A stretch of 62,624 nt of DNA from Verrucomicrobiia bacterium (GTDB lineage Bacteria; Verrucomicrobiota; Verrucomicrobiia; Limisphaerales; JADLHS01). The translations under genes and the position numbers were made by a program. The notes beneath the pieces are model-generated. The model saw nothing but the letters and a program-made list of their open reading frames with translations. It had not been told where the DNA came from and did not search any database. Location of the stretch: contig WYBW01000077.1 of the NCBI GenBank assembly GCA_011525685.1, forward strand, positions 1 through 62,624, written 5' to 3'. Positions within the stretch are counted from its first letter, which is position 1, and every line of letters starts with the position of its first letter. This document shows, piece by piece, positions 1-11,216 of this stretch.

Positions 1-122
1 GTGAGAACGCCGAAGCGGGCGGCGTGAACAGACAAAAATCCGGCTGAGATCACGCGTCAAATGGGAATACCGAGTCATTAGAATGAGTCGGGCCTCAAAA
101 AAGGCCTTTGTTCAACAACCTG
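1..122. other. 3' flank of carB at the window edge
   Basis: No gene is assigned here. On the minus strand the carB half-gene stops at 123, and an open frame starting with ATG at 78 runs off the window edge without resembling anything I know. A short GGCC..GGCC inverted repeat around an A/T run lies at about 89-105. It could be a weak terminator, but the arms are only four to five bases. Confidence 0.3.
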
Positions 123-1742
<1,620 letters not shown>

Positions 1743-1746
1743 CGGC

Positions 1747-1845
1747 TTAAATTGGGCAGCACCGGCGAACACCCCCAAGCCCGGACAGGCGGGACGCCCG
1801 TCCCACCACGGCGAGGACGCTGTGAATGTCAGTTCTTTTTGGCAT
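1747..1845 (-). CDS. Short upstream ORF carrying a relic carB N-terminus
   Basis: This 32-codon frame starts [11 protein letters not shown], the canonical CarB N-terminus, then reads through the palindromic repeat ([11 protein letters not shown]) and stops at 1747. Only four bases separate its stop from the carB ATG at 1742, so if translated it could couple translation to carB. It may be just the displaced original start. No independent function is proposed. Confidence 0.35.
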   Translation of the reverse strand: MPKRTDIHSVLAVVGRASRLSGLGGVRRCCPI

Positions 1846-2297
1846 CTGAAAAATCTTTGGCCCGGAAGCCCAATTTGCTACTCGCGCGCTGCGGCTGGTC
1901 AGCGACACAACCGGGCTGCGGAAATCAAGTTCCGCAAAACGGTGGAAAGTGAATCGGAACACGAGACGATTGTCAGGGCAAAACTTTGTTCGAGGAGGTT
2001 GGTTCTCAATTCGGTGCAACTTGGCGCGGGTTGCACTCGTTGCGGGGGTTGGCAGTGGCGAAGGGCTGCCATCCGCGAGGGTAGCCACCCAGTCTCGGGG
2101 GCACTGCACCTGGCCCGATGGCGGGAGAGGTCTGAATTTGAGCCGAAAGCAACCAGCCGGTCAGTGCGCCGAGGGGGAGTCTCGCTAAAGATCTCTGGAA
2201 CAAATCGAGAATCGGTGCATCTTAAGGCCGAACCCGTGACGGATGTCCACTTTGCAATTTGGACAGAACCGTTGAAAACAGTGTGAACCAACCCATT
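1846..2297. other. Divergent intergenic region between carB and the CHRD gene
   Basis: Promoters for both divergent genes should lie here, but I found no clear box. A perfect 7-bp-arm hairpin (TGCGGAA/TTCCGCA) sits at about 1915-1936, and degenerate GC-rich repeats at about 2040-2110. No convincing gene is seen. Confidence 0.4.
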
Positions 2298-2903
2298 ATG
2301 AAAAAGCGAATCCAGTTAGCGAAGAATCTATTCATTGTGGCTCTGACGGCCGCAAGCATGGTCTCGGCCCAAGCTGACATTCGCTCTTACACCGTGATTT
2401 TTGGCCCGGAAGCGGTTGGAGCGACCGGCTCTGGCACCGGGTCGCTCCTTTATGATGACGTAAATCATCTCCTGCAATTGCAGGCTACGTTCAGCGGACT
2501 TTCGGGCAACGTCACCCAGACGCACTTTCATGGTCCAACCGCCACGCCAGGAATCGGAACTGCCGGGATTGCCGTGGGCAATCCCTCTCTGCCCAATTTT
2601 CCAGTGGGGGCGAACAACGGGACGTACTCCGAAACTCTGGACCTGACGTTAAGCACCGTTTACAACGCGGGCTTTCTCTCCGGACCTGGTGGAGGCACGG
2701 CGGCCGGCGCCGAAAGCGCCTTCATCACGGCGTTGAATGAAGGCCGCATTTACTGGAACATTCACTCAACGACCTTTCCCGGCGGAGAAATCCGGGGCTT
2801 TGTAACGTTGGTCCCCGAACCCTCGACCTGGGTATTGCTGGGCCTGGGTCTGGCCGGGGTCGTGGCTCAAACCTGGCGCAAACGCCGGGCAAACAGAATT
2901 TGA
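2298..2903 (+). CDS. CHRD-domain secreted protein with PEP-CTERM anchor
   Basis: A 201-residue exported protein. It has a signal peptide (MKKR.. with a hydrophobic stretch, cleavage near AQA at about 24-26) and a CHRD-type domain with the features TGSGTGSLLYD, HFHGPTA and the C-terminal IHSTTFPGGEIRGFV typical of that family. A PEP-CTERM tail follows at about 172-197 (VPEPSTWVLLGLGLAG then basic residues). PEP-CTERM tails direct export and processing by an exosortase; none is encoded in this window. The CHRD domain has no settled enzymatic role. The ATG at 2298 is preferred because it begins the signal peptide; an in-frame ATG at 2259 would add 13 unlikely residues. A strong terminator follows, so the gene is probably monocistronic. 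Confidence 0.85.
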   Translation: MKKRIQLAKNLFIVALTAASMVSAQADIRSYTVIFGPEAVGATGSGTGSLLYDDVNHLLQLQATFSGLSGNVTQTHFHGPTATPGIGTAGIAVGNPSLPNFPVGANNGTYSETLDLTLSTVYNAGFLSGPGGGTAAGAESAFITALNEGRIYWNIHSTTFPGGEIRGFVTLVPEPSTWVLLGLGLAGVVAQTWRKRRANRI

Positions 2904-2928
2904 TCGGTTGGGTTTTTGAAACCTCCCG

Positions 2929-2960
2929 GGCGCAAGGTCGGACGACCTTGCGCCTTTTTT
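2929..2960 (+). terminator. Rho-independent terminator after the CHRD gene
   Basis: A 12-bp perfect inverted repeat (GGCGCAAGGTCG and its complement) is followed by six T residues, 25 bp after the stop codon. Confidence 0.9.
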
Positions 2961-3313
2961 ACGGGAGGACCGCGCGCGGTTTTGTGAACGATGCAAAGGT
3001 GTTTCGTAGTTCCGGTTTGGCCAAGGGCGGTTGTCTGCCACTCGCCCTCCGCGGCGTATTCCTGCTGGTGATCGCGGTCGCCCAACCACCCAGCATTTCT
3101 CGCGTCGCGCCGTTTCTGAACGCCGGTTTGGGCCTTACAATCGAGATTGAGAACCGCAGCTTGGAAAATGTGCCCGACTACGGCTTTCACGGCGGGGTCA
3201 GTTTCCGATTCTGACCTTTGTGTTGGTCCTCTCCTCAGCACGCCCGCGCGCGAACGCCCACAAACGCGGACTTGCTTAATCCGGGCGGAGGGATTTACTC
3301 CCCTCAACGCCGT
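2961..3313. other. Intergenic stretch without a recognised gene
   Basis: About 350 bases between the terminator and the -10 box of the next gene. Open frames here are short and show no family resemblance. Confidence 0.4.
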
Positions 3314-3319
3314 TATAGT
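3314..3319 (+). promoter_or_regulatory. Putative -10 box (TATAGT) for a leaderless start
   Basis: TATAGT ends five bases before the ATG at 3325, which would place transcription start at or near the start codon. No good -35 box is seen, and no Shine-Dalgarno sequence precedes the ATG. Confidence 0.4.
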
Positions 3320-3324
3320 TTGCC

Positions 3325-6300
3325 ATGAAAAGTTCTCTACTGTGCCCGATTGGGACGCTGGCCATTGTCCTCGCGACGGCCGCATACGCTGCCCCGTTCA
3401 AAATTGGTCAACACAAGTTCACGTTGCCTGACGGTTTCGAGATCGAACTGGTGGCCGCTTCGGAACTGGTGCCGCGGCCGGTTTCGGCTGCCTTCGACGA
3501 ACAGGGCCGGCTTTACGTGACCGATTCCTCCGGCTCGAATGAGAAGCCCGACATTCAGCTCAAGAATCCCGACCATCGCGTCCTGCGGCTCGAAGACACC
3601 GACGGCGATGGCAAGTTCGACAAGTCCATCGTGTTTGCGGACAAGGTCATGTTTCCCCAAGGATGCCTGTGGTACGATGGCTCGGTTTATGTGGCTGCGC
3701 CGCCAAGCATCTGGAAGTTCACCGACACCAACGGCGACGGCGTGGCGGACAAACGCGAGGAGTGGTTCAAGGGCGGGACACTCACGGGCTGTGCCAACGA
3801 CATTCATGGCCCGCATCTGGGTCCGGACGGTTATCTCTATTGGACCAAGGGAGCGTTCGCCGAGCAGACCCACAAGCTCGGCAATGGGCGTATCCTGAAG
3901 GACAAAGCGGCGCACATCTTCCGCGCGCGGCCCGACGGTTCGGACCTGGACGTCATCATGTCCGGCGGGATGGACAACCCGGTGGAAGTTGCTTTCACGC
4001 CCGAAGGCGAGGCGATTTTCACCAGCACCTTTATTGACTTCAGCCAACCGGGTTATCGAGACGGGATTGCCCACGCGGTCTATGGCGGGGTCTTCGGCAA
4101 GGTTCACGATGTGATTGAAGACGGTCGCGTCAAGCGCACGAGTCCCGAAGTCATGCATCCGTTTTACCAAGCTGGCCCGTCGGCCATTACCGCGCTGTGG
4201 CGCTATGAAGGCAATGTTTTCGGTGACGATTACCGCGACAACTTTTTTGCCACCTCCTTCAATCTGCGAAAGGTCACGCGCCATATTCTGAAGCGGAACG
4301 GCGCCACGTTCGCCAGCACCGACAGCGATTTCCTGGTGTCCGACAATTCCGATTTCCATCCGACCGACGTGCTCGAGGATGCCGACGGCAGCCTGCTCGT
4401 AGTGGACACGGGCGGTTGGTACAAGCTGTGTTGTCCGAGTTCGCAACTGGCCAAACCCGACGTGCTGGGGGCGATTTATCGGGTTCGACGCAAAGGCGCG
4501 CCGAAGCTGGAGGACCCTCACGGACTGAGAATCGCTTGGGCGACAAGCAATCCGGGAACATTGGCCAACATGCTTGCTGACGCCAGACCCGCCGTTCGTG
4601 ACCGGGCCGCGCACGAACTCAGCCGTCGCGGAGACGCGGCCGTGGCGGCCCTGGCTGAGTTTCTGGCCCGCAGTTCAGACCTGTCATCCGTCCAGCGTGC
4701 GGTGTTTGCCCTGTCGCGCATTGGCAGCCCGAAAGCGGTCGAAGCGCTTTGGGCAAGTGTGACGGGCAATGCGAGCTCAGGGATGGCTGACGAAGCCGCG
4801 CGAGAAACTCTTCGTCAGACCAAGTTGAAAGCCCTGAGCCTGATTCGCGCTACGCCCCGGAATGATTCAGCCCGGGCGGCTTTGGAGTTTGCACTGGCCT
4901 GTGAAACGCCGGGAGTCCGACGGGCGGCCGCTGAACTGGCGGGTCGAGCCGGAGACACAAGGCATACGTTTGCCTTGCTGCGCGCGGTGGCCGAGCAGGG
5001 ATCGGACGCAACCTTGTTTCACAGCGTTGCGTATGCGCTCATCGAAATCAATTCACCCAAATCGCTCCGGGCAGAACTGGGACGTTACCCTGTCAATCCC
5101 GCCAACGCCACCGAACAGGCCGTCTCCGCCCGCGTTTGGAGGGCGGGATTGATCGCGCTGGATCAAATGGACGCCGGCGACCTGAAGCCGGAGGACGTGA
5201 CGCCGTTTCTGGCGTCGCCCGACGCGGCACTGCGGAAGACCGCCGCGTGGATTGCCGGCCATCATCCGGATTGGGGCGGCGCATTGGCCGGCTTTTTCCG
5301 GCAACGACTGAGCGCGACCGATCTCAGTGACGCAGATCGCGCGGAATTGGGTCGGCAACTGGCACAGTTCGCCGGCGACGCTGCCATTCAAAAAATGCTG
5401 GGCGATTTGCTCGCGGGCGCGCAAACGTCCAGTTCCACGAAACGAGTTGTGTTGAATGTCATCGTGCTGGCAAATCTCAGGTCGGCACCTGCTCCTTGGG
5501 CTGGCCCTTTGAATGCGATCCTTGGTTCACGCCACGCCGAGTTGCTGCCGGCCGCCATCGCCGCGTGCCGCGTGCTGGCCCAGGCCAAGAGCGACGCCCC
5601 GGACTTCTCGCCGGCACTGCTGCGCATCGGCAATGACCCTTCGCAACCGGTTGAACTTCGACTCGAGGCGCTCGCGGCGCTGCCCGCGGGGGTGAAGTCG
5701 GTTGAGCCGGCCCTGTTGAACTTTCTGTGCGCGAGTCTCGATCCGGCCAGGTCTGTGGCGGCTCGCAACTCGGCGGCGAGCGTGCTGGCCAGGGCGAAAC
5801 TCAGTGATGAGCAATTGCTGACGCTCGCCGAAACGATCAAGTCCACCGGCCCGCTCGAAGTCACAAAGCTCCTCGCGGCCTTCGAGCAAACCCAGAGTGA
5901 GGTGGTGGGTTTGAAGCTGATGGCTGGCTTGCGCGAATCGAAAGGGCTGGCTGGCGCGCGGCCGGACGCCCTCAAGGCGCTTGCCGCGAAGTACTCCGTG
6001 TCCGTACAGGAAAAGAGTGCCGAGTTGTTGACGCTGCTGAACGTGGATGAGGCGAAGCAGAAGGCGCATCTGGACGCTTTGCTCACCTCGCTGCCCAAGG
6101 GTGACATCCGCGTGGGCCAGGCCATTTTCAACAGCGAAAGGACGGCCTGCGCCGCGTGCCACAAGATGGGTTACGTCGGCGGCACCGTTGGACCCGATCT
6201 CACCAGCATCGGCCAGGCGCGAACTGACCGGGATTTGCTCGAGGCCATCGTGTATCCAAACGCGAGTTTCGTGCGCAGCTACGAACCGGTCATCGTGACC

Positions 6301-6528
6301 ACCAAGTCCGACGAGGAATACAGCGGGGTGCTGCGCAAGGATGGGGCGGAGGAAATCGTGCTGGCCACCGGCCCGAACACGGAGGTGCGCATTGCCCGTT
6401 CGGAGATCAACGAAATGCGCCCCAGCCAGGTGTCGGTGATGCCCGGCGGCTTGGATGGACAACTGACGCAGCAGGAACTGGCGGACCTGGTGGCGTTCTT
6501 GAAGAACACCAAGTGGGGGGCGAATTGA
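3325..6528 (+). CDS. PVC-type membrane-bound dehydrogenase/beta-propeller with HEAT repeats and C-terminal cytochrome c domain
   Basis: A 1067-residue exported protein. Order: signal peptide (1-22, ..AYAAPF); a beta-propeller of the putative membrane-bound dehydrogenase type found in Planctomycetes and Verrucomicrobia, with calcium-binding-like DTDGDGK and DTNGDGV loops; an alpha-helical HEAT-like middle region (about 410-900); and a haem c site CAACHK at about 942-947 in the Pirellula/Verrucomicrobium-type haem-binding domain, with a candidate distal Met near VSVMPGG. It probably oxidises a sugar or alcohol in the periplasm and passes electrons to the haem. The substrate cannot be told from sequence. 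It stands alone, with a leaderless-type promoter and a 60-bp gap to the next gene. Confidence 0.85.
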   Translation: MKSSLLCPIGTLAIVLATAAYAAPFKIGQHKFTLPDGFEIELVAASELVPRPVSAAFDEQGRLYVTDSSGSNEKPDIQLKNPDHRVLRLEDTDGDGKFDKSIVFADKVMFPQGCLWYDGSVYVAAPPSIWKFTDTNGDGVADKREEWFKGGTLTGCANDIHGPHLGPDGYLYWTKGAFAEQTHKLGNGRILKDKAAHIFRARPDGSDLDVIMSGGMDNPVEVAFTPEGEAIFTSTFIDFSQPGYRDGIAHAVYGGVFGKVHDVIEDGRVKRTSPEVMHPFYQAGPSAITALWRYEGNVFGDDYRDNFFATSFNLRKVTRHILKRNGATFASTDSDFLVSDNSDFHPTDVLEDADGSLLVVDTGGWYKLCCPSSQLAKPDVLGAIYRVRRKGAPKLEDPHGLRIAWATSNPGTLANMLADARPAVRDRAAHELSRRGDAAVAALAEFLARSSDLSSVQRAVFALSRIGSPKAVEALWASVTGNASSGMADEAARETLRQTKLKALSLIRATPRNDSARAALEFALACETPGVRRAAAELAGRAGDTRHTFALLRAVAEQGSDATLFHSVAYALIEINSPKSLRAELGRYPVNPANATEQAVSARVWRAGLIALDQMDAGDLKPEDVTPFLASPDAALRKTAAWIAGHHPDWGGALAGFFRQRLSATDLSDADRAELGRQLAQFAGDAAIQKMLGDLLAGAQTSSSTKRVVLNVIVLANLRSAPAPWAGPLNAILGSRHAELLPAAIAACRVLAQAKSDAPDFSPALLRIGNDPSQPVELRLEALAALPAGVKSVEPALLNFLCASLDPARSVAARNSAASVLARAKLSDEQLLTLAETIKSTGPLEVTKLLAAFEQTQSEVVGLKLMAGLRESKGLAGARPDALKALAAKYSVSVQEKSAELLTLLNVDEAKQKAHLDALLTSLPKGDIRVGQAIFNSERTACAACHKMGYVGGTVGPDLTSIGQARTDRDLLEAIVYPNASFVRSYEPVIVTTKSDEEYSGVLRKDGAEEIVLATGPNTEVRIARSEINEMRPSQVSVMPGGLDGQLTQQELADLVAFLKNTKWGAN

Positions 6529-6590
6529 ACGGTGGCCGCAGGCGAAACAAATGTTCTTGTCGGGTGAAGAGTAGTAGGTAAGGTTTTGGC

Positions 6591-7070
6591 ATGACATGGG
6601 CGGAAGTTTGCGAAGACCCACGGTTGAACCGATTGCCCTATCGGATCGAAACTGACCGATGGGGGAACATTGTTATGAGCCCGCCTCCCAGGAGTCGCTA
6701 CGCTGAATACCAGACGGAAATCGCCTACTTGCTCCGAACGCTCTTGCGGAATGGACGCAGCATCACGGAATGTCCGCTTGAGACTCGCGAAGGGGTCAAG
6801 GCAATGGATGCGGCGTGGGTTTCGCAGGAACGTCGCAAGTCCAAGCCAAACGACCCGGCCTACCTGATCGCCCCGGAGATATGTGTCGAAGTTCTTTCGC
6901 CTTCAAATTCACCCGGTGAAATCGAGGAGAAGAAGCAACTTTATTTTGAAAAGGGCGCGCTGGAGTTCTGGATTTGTGACCAGCATGGCAACATGTCCTT
7001 CTTCGACCCTTCCGGTCCAATCCCCAGTTCCAAGCTCTGCCCGGATTTTCCGCCTAAGGTTGAAGTTTGA
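6591..7070 (+). CDS. Uma2-family (DUF820) putative endonuclease
   Basis: A 159-residue protein of the Uma2/DUF820 family, a PD-(D/E)xK nuclease-like fold common in cyanobacteria, Planctomycetes and Verrucomicrobia. Visible features: D73 in [10 protein letters not shown]100 in [10 protein letters not shown], and the downstream [21 protein letters not shown], which fits the family's usual order of acidic and lysine residues. Biological role and target are unknown for most members. The 3' end overlaps the convergent ruvB by 17 bp, so the last residues of each gene constrain each other. Confidence 0.75.
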   Translation: MTWAEVCEDPRLNRLPYRIETDRWGNIVMSPPPRSRYAEYQTEIAYLLRTLLRNGRSITECPLETREGVKAMDAAWVSQERRKSKPNDPAYLIAPEICVEVLSPSNSPGEIEEKKQLYFEKGALEFWICDQHGNMSFFDPSGPIPSSKLCPDFPPKVEV

Positions 7071-8094
7071 ACAGTTTTGGCTGGTGGTCGGCGGGCGGCG
7101 TCAGTCCCAGCTTCTTGAAACTCAACTCCGTCGCCACCCGCCCTTGGGGAGTGCGCTTCAGGTAGCCTTCCATGATCAGATACGGTTCATACACTTCCTC
7201 GATCGTGTCGGGCTCTTCGCCGACCGCTACCGCCAGTGAACTCACGCCCACCGGGCCGCCACTAAATTTGGCGATGATGGCTTCGAGGATGCGCTTGTCC
7301 ATTTCATCCAAGCCGTTCTGGTCAATTTCCAGCATGGCCAGCGCGCGGTCGGCGACGTCGCGCGTGATGCGGCCGTCGTGCCGGACCTGCGCGTAATCGC
7401 GGACCCGGCGCAGCAAGTTGTTCGCAATGCGCGGCGTGCCGCGGCTGCGCCGGGCGATTTCAAACGCGCCATCCGCTTCAATCTCCACGTTCAACAGGCG
7501 CGCCGAGCGGACCACGATCTTCTGCAGGTCCTCGGCCACGTAATAGTCCAGCCGCTCGCGCACGGCAAAGCGTGTCAGCAGCGGCGCCGTGAGCAAACCG
7601 CTCCGGGTCGTCGCACCGATGAGCGTGAAGCGCGGCAGGTTCAACCGCACGCTGCGCGCGTTGGGGCCCTGATCAATGATGATGTCCAGTTTGAAGTCTT
7701 CCATCGCGGGGTAGAGATATTCCTCGATGGTCTTCTGAAGGCGATGGATTTCGTCAATGAACAGCACGTCGCCTTCTTCGAGGTTGGTGAGCAGACCGGC
7801 GAGGTCGGCGGCTTTCTCGATGGTCGGCCCGCTGGTCGCCTTGAGGTTCGTGCCCATGGCCTTGGCGATGATGTAGGCGAGGGTGGTTTTGCCCAGACCG
7901 GGCGGACCGCTCAACAGAATGTGGTCAATGGCTTCGCCGCGTTTCTTGGCGGCGGCGACGGCGATTTCAAGGCGTTCCTTGACCTTGGGCTGGCCGGTGA
8001 ACTCGGAAAAAATGGAGGGCCGCAGCGTCAGTTCGAGCGCGACATCGGGTTTGTTGAGCGTGGAAACGGGGCGTTCAGCCATTGCCGGCAGCAT
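7054..8094 (-). CDS. ruvB: Holliday junction branch-migration ATPase RuvB
   Basis: The AAA+ motor that drives branch migration of Holliday junctions with RuvA in recombination and repair. Features in the 346-residue product: Walker A GPPGLGKT (63-70), Walker B with DEIH (114-117), sensor ATTR (161-164), the RuvB signature [16 protein letters not shown] region and the C-terminal winged helix ([15 protein letters not shown]). Two starts are possible, ATG 8094 (MLPAMAERP) and ATG 8082 (MAERP); both give a normal RuvB length. The gene is isolated: ruvA and ruvC are not in the window. It is convergent with the Uma2 gene. Confidence 0.95.
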   Translation of the reverse strand: MLPAMAERPVSTLNKPDVALELTLRPSIFSEFTGQPKVKERLEIAVAAAKKRGEAIDHILLSGPPGLGKTTLAYIIAKAMGTNLKATSGPTIEKAADLAGLLTNLEEGDVLFIDEIHRLQKTIEEYLYPAMEDFKLDIIIDQGPNARSVRLNLPRFTLIGATTRSGLLTAPLLTRFAVRERLDYYVAEDLQKIVVRSARLLNVEIEADGAFEIARRSRGTPRIANNLLRRVRDYAQVRHDGRITRDVADRALAMLEIDQNGLDEMDKRILEAIIAKFSGGPVGVSSLAVAVGEEPDTIEEVYEPYLIMEGYLKRTPQGRVATELSFKKLGLTPPADHQPKLFKLQP

Positions 8095-8446
8095 GGGCAA
8101 ACGAGAAATCAGCGGCAAGGGGAAACCGGGACCGCGCGTCGCAGTCAAAGCCTCGATCTGAAATACAAGGACACGCCCTCGCGCAACCCCGGCAAAGATT
8201 GCCAAGAACATCCGCCGACACTCTCTCTCGCCCCGGCCCTGATACGTATCGGAAATGAATTCTCCCTGCGGGAGAGGGGGGAATCATTCGCCGAAGTGGG
8301 AGAAGTCGCGAGACGGCGATGTCTCCAGCGAGTTGCGCGCGAGCACCATTGCATGAGAGCTTGTCGCTCTCCCGCGAGTAGGCTCAGCGTGAGAATCTCA
8401 TGAGCAAGAGTTCGCGCTTTGCGCCCCTGAACCCCAGCGGAAGGGC
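8095..8446. other. Repeat-rich region upstream of ruvB
   Basis: No gene is seen. The stretch contains imperfect inverted segments such as TCTCCCTGCGGGAGA near 8261. The sequence is low-information and non-coding in appearance. The ruvB promoter should be in the first part. Confidence 0.35.
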
Positions 8447-8497
8447 GTAACGCCGGTTTTCCAACCGGCCAGGCGTCGACTGGAAAGTCGGCGTTAC
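8447..8497. repeat. Short palindromic repeat related to the core of the 213-bp element
   Basis: GTAACGCCG (8447-8455) pairs with CGGCGTTAC (8489-8497). Between them are GGTTTTCCAACC and GACTGGAAAGTC hairpins, resembling the internal hairpins of the elements at 24121 and 57943. Confidence 0.6.
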
Positions 8498-8577
8498 AGA
8501 CCGGTGGTTCGCGGAGAGTCTCCACGATGCTGAAATCGCGCATCGGCCTCCGAACCCCTCCGTGCGACGCGAGAGCG

Positions 8578-8657
8578 TCTTGGACTGCGGCAGCCCTCTG
8601 CCGCTCTCGCCCGCCCGCCTAGCCTCCAAGGCGGCAGAGGGCTGCCGCACTCCAAGA
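8578..8657. repeat. 80-bp element with 27-bp inverted ends
   Basis: The left end 8578-8604 (TCTTGGACTGCGGCAGCC..) is the reverse complement of 8631-8657 apart from one base, with a 26-bp centre. It could form a very stable cruciform or RNA hairpin. No T-run follows, so it is not a standard terminator. Confidence 0.75.
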
Positions 8658-8900
8658 CCTGGCGGAGTCCCGAGCGGTTCACGGGGGGGGTGGAGGCGAC
8701 CCGGCAGCGGTGAGCTGCACCGCAAGTTCTCCCTGATCCTGCTCCCATCGCGGCGAAGCGGGAGAATCCCGGTCCAAGGGTGTCTTCGGACACGCTCCGC
8801 GGTTGCCGCCTTGCCGCACTCGCCAGACCAGTTCCCATTCCTGCTCGACGGCGGCCACCCGAAACCGCTACGTTTCGCGCGCCACTCAACTGAAGCGAGC

Positions 8901-9380
8901 ATGGACGAGTTATTGAAGATTTTACAGGCCAACGCCACCGAGTCGCGGGAGAACATCGCCAAAATGCTGAACCTCCCGCTGGCGGAGGTGAACCAGCGCA
9001 TTGCCGATTACGAGAAGCGCGGCGTCATTCGTGGTTACCAGGCGGTGTTGAACGAGGACCAGCTCGACCTGGACCGCGTCACGGCCGTCATTGAGGTCAA
9101 GGTCACCCCGCAGCGCGAGGGCGGCTTCAACACCATCGCCGAGCGGATCAGCCGGTTTCCCGAAGTGCGATCAGCCTATCTGATGAGCGGTAGCTACGAT
9201 TTGTTGCTGTTCGTCGAGGGCCGGAATCTGCGCGAAGTGGCGGCGTTCGTCAGCGAACGGTTGTCGCCGCTCGAAGGCGTGTTGTCCACCTCCACCCATT
9301 TCATGCTCAAGACCTACAAGCGCTTTGGCGTGTTGATGCATCAGGATACTCCCGATGAACGGCTCTCGATCGCTCCGTGA
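8901..9380 (+). CDS. Lrp/AsnC-family transcriptional regulator
   Basis: A 159-residue DNA-binding regulator. The N-terminal winged helix ([34 protein letters not shown], then [14 protein letters not shown]) is followed by the RAM ligand-binding domain ([17 protein letters not shown].., with [15 protein letters not shown]). The family senses amino acids and forms octameric discs. The ATG at 8901 is chosen because the HTH starts immediately after it; a longer in-frame start would translate the repeat-rich upstream DNA. Its last 26 bases overlap the start of the aminotransferase gene, so the two are translationally coupled and the regulator probably responds to a substrate or product of that enzyme. 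Confidence 0.9.
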   Translation: MDELLKILQANATESRENIAKMLNLPLAEVNQRIADYEKRGVIRGYQAVLNEDQLDLDRVTAVIEVKVTPQREGGFNTIAERISRFPEVRSAYLMSGSYDLLLFVEGRNLREVAAFVSERLSPLEGVLSTSTHFMLKTYKRFGVLMHQDTPDERLSIAP

Positions 9381-10539
9381 CCGCATCAACCTGACCGTGC
9401 GCGACATCCCGCGCTCGGGCATCCGCGACTTCTTCGACATCGTCAGCACGATGAAGGACGTGATCAGCCTGGGCATCGGCGAACCGGACTTTGACACCCC
9501 CTGGCACGTACGCGAATCCACGGTCTTCGCGCTGGAACGCGGCGTGACGCATTACACCAGCAACTACGGTTATCTCGAATTGCGCCGCGCCCTGGCCAGA
9601 TACGTCGCCCGACAATTCGGCGGTGAATACAACCCGGATGATGAAATCCTCGTAACCGTCGGGGTCAGTGAGGCGCTCGACCTTGCCTTGCGCGCTCTCC
9701 TCAATCCGGGCGACGCAGTGCTTTATCACGAACCGTGCTACGTGTCCTACCGGGCGACGATTCTTTTCGCGCACGGCATGCCACTCGCGGCGGAGACGAA
9801 AGCGGAGAACGGATTTCGTCTCACCCGCGCAATGTTGGAAGCGAAAGCCACGCCGAAGACCAAGGTGTTGATGTTGAATTTTCCCAACAATCCCACCGGC
9901 GCAATCATGAGCCGCCAGGATTTGGAGGACATCGCCGCGTTTGCCCGGGAACGGGACCTGATCGTCATCACGGACGAAATCTACGGCGAACTGACTTACG
10001 ACACGCCCCACACGAGCATCGTGAGCCTGCCCGGGATGCGCGACCGGACCATTTTTCTGCACGGCTTTTCCAAGGCCTGGGCGATGACGGGTTTCCGTCT
10101 TGGCTACGCCTGCGGGCCGGCTGACCTCATCGAAGCGATGATGAAGATCCATCAATACACCATGCTCTGTGCTTCTTCGATGGGTCAGAAGGCCGCCATC
10201 GAAGCGCTCGCCCGGCCCGAGGTGGACGTGGGCGAAATGGTGGATGAGTATCGCCGTCGTCGTAATTTCATCGCGTCCGCGTTCACGGAAATGGGCCTTG
10301 CGTGCCATCGTCCGCTGGGCGCGTTTTATGCCTTTCCCAGCGTGGCCCGGTTTGGCTGTACCGCCAAAGAATTCGCGCTTCAGTTGTTGCAGGAGGAAAA
10401 AGTGGCGGTCGTTCCCGGCACCGCCTTCGGCGCTTGTGGCGAGGGTTTCGTGCGCTGCGCCTACGCCACCAGCATGGAGAACCTCAAGGAAGCGATGGTC
10501 CGGATGCGGCGGTTTGTCGGACGGTTGCAAGCCGGCTGA
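9355..10539 (+). CDS. PLP-dependent aminotransferase, class I/II
   Basis: A 394-residue fold-type I aminotransferase, transferring an amino group between an amino acid and a 2-oxoacid. Visible motifs: NFPNNPTG (about 175-182), DEIY (207-210), the PLP-lysine at K240 in [16 protein letters not shown], and a C-terminal RCAYATS containing the arginine that binds substrate carboxylate. It is closest by eye to aspartate/aromatic-type enzymes, but the substrate is not determined. It overlaps the Lrp-family gene by 26 bp, forming a regulator-enzyme operon. It converges on the next gene with a 12-bp gap. Confidence 0.88.
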   Translation: MNGSRSLRDRINLTVRDIPRSGIRDFFDIVSTMKDVISLGIGEPDFDTPWHVRESTVFALERGVTHYTSNYGYLELRRALARYVARQFGGEYNPDDEILVTVGVSEALDLALRALLNPGDAVLYHEPCYVSYRATILFAHGMPLAAETKAENGFRLTRAMLEAKATPKTKVLMLNFPNNPTGAIMSRQDLEDIAAFARERDLIVITDEIYGELTYDTPHTSIVSLPGMRDRTIFLHGFSKAWAMTGFRLGYACGPADLIEAMMKIHQYTMLCASSMGQKAAIEALARPEVDVGEMVDEYRRRRNFIASAFTEMGLACHRPLGAFYAFPSVARFGCTAKEFALQLLQEEKVAVVPGTAFGACGEGFVRCAYATSMENLKEAMVRMRRFVGRLQAG

Positions 10540-10551
10540 TGCCGCGGCGCT

Positions 10552-11142
10552 TCAAGGGGACTCCGTGATCGCGACGATTCGCGCGCCGGCCGCTTTCGCC
10601 TCAAGCACCAAGGCTTTGAAATTCCAGACAGCCTGCGGCTCCAAAGTGGACTGGTAATCTGTGGCCGTGCCGATTTTGCTCCCGCTGCTGTCGAGCACCT
10701 CCAACTCCACCTTCAACCCGAACCGTCGGCGGTCCGTTCGGTTGCGAACGGTGCCGGTGGCGTGAACAAGTGAACTGCCCGGCGTCTTCTCCAGGCTCAC
10801 GGCTGAAACCAGAAACCCCAACCGGGCGAAAGGGTCCGCCGCTTGGGCCTCTCTTCCGTCAGTTGCCACGATTGCACCCCGCCGCTGTTCCGCCTCTCGT
10901 TGCAGGCGATTGACCGCAACCATGGCCGCGATCAGTCCGCCAATGAGAATCAGGATCGCAAGGACCGTGAAGACAATCGTCTTCATCGGCACGGTCGGTT
11001 CCTGTCGCGGGGTGGCCAGCAGCAGTTCGGTGGGTTGGCCGCAGTGCGGGCAATCGGCCGTCAGCCCGACGGCTTCGGCCGCAAACTGGATCGGCTCGCC
11101 ACAATGCTGGCACTCGCCGCGGAGAGTTTTGGTCTGGCTCAT
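10552..11142 (-). CDS. Zinc-ribbon, single-pass membrane protein with FxLYD-like domain
   Basis: A 196-residue protein. It begins with a CxxC zinc ribbon (C11, C14, C31, C34), followed by a transmembrane helix at about 54-76 (KTIVFTVLAILILIGGLIAAMVAV). An extracytoplasmic domain resembles FxLYD-type beta-sandwiches (VHATGTVRNRTDRRRFGLKVELEVLDSSG). No enzymatic residues are seen. The ribbon has nearly the same spacing as the one at the N-terminus of the kinase at 60929, suggesting a shared module. The ATG at 11142 is used; a TTG at 11163 would add seven residues. Confidence 0.6.
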   Translation of the reverse strand: MSQTKTLRGECQHCGEPIQFAAEAVGLTADCPHCGQPTELLLATPRQEPTVPMKTIVFTVLAILILIGGLIAAMVAVNRLQREAEQRRGAIVATDGREAQAADPFARLGFLVSAVSLEKTPGSSLVHATGTVRNRTDRRRFGLKVELEVLDSSGSKIGTATDYQSTLEPQAVWNFKALVLEAKAAGARIVAITESP

Positions 11143-11203
11143 TTTCTGGCCCGGCTGGCGCAATTTTCCGAAACCTCGCGCTCGGCACCGCCGTCGTTTG
11201 AGG

Positions 11204-11209
11204 TATTGT
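11204..11209 (+). promoter_or_regulatory. Putative -10 box (TATTGT) close to the DUF1501 start
   Basis: TATTGT ends seven bases before the ATG at 11217, the same arrangement as at 3314, 25457 and 33034, suggesting a leaderless mRNA. Confidence 0.3.
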
Positions 11210-11216
11210 GAAAGCC

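Noticed and set aside
1822..2286. Plus-strand gene upstream of the CHRD protein
   Set aside because: The frame has no family resemblance and odd composition; it partly overlaps the duplicated carB start.
8562..8900. N-terminal extension of the Lrp-family regulator
   Set aside because: The frame is open but would translate the 80-bp palindrome; the HTH domain starts right at the ATG at 8901.
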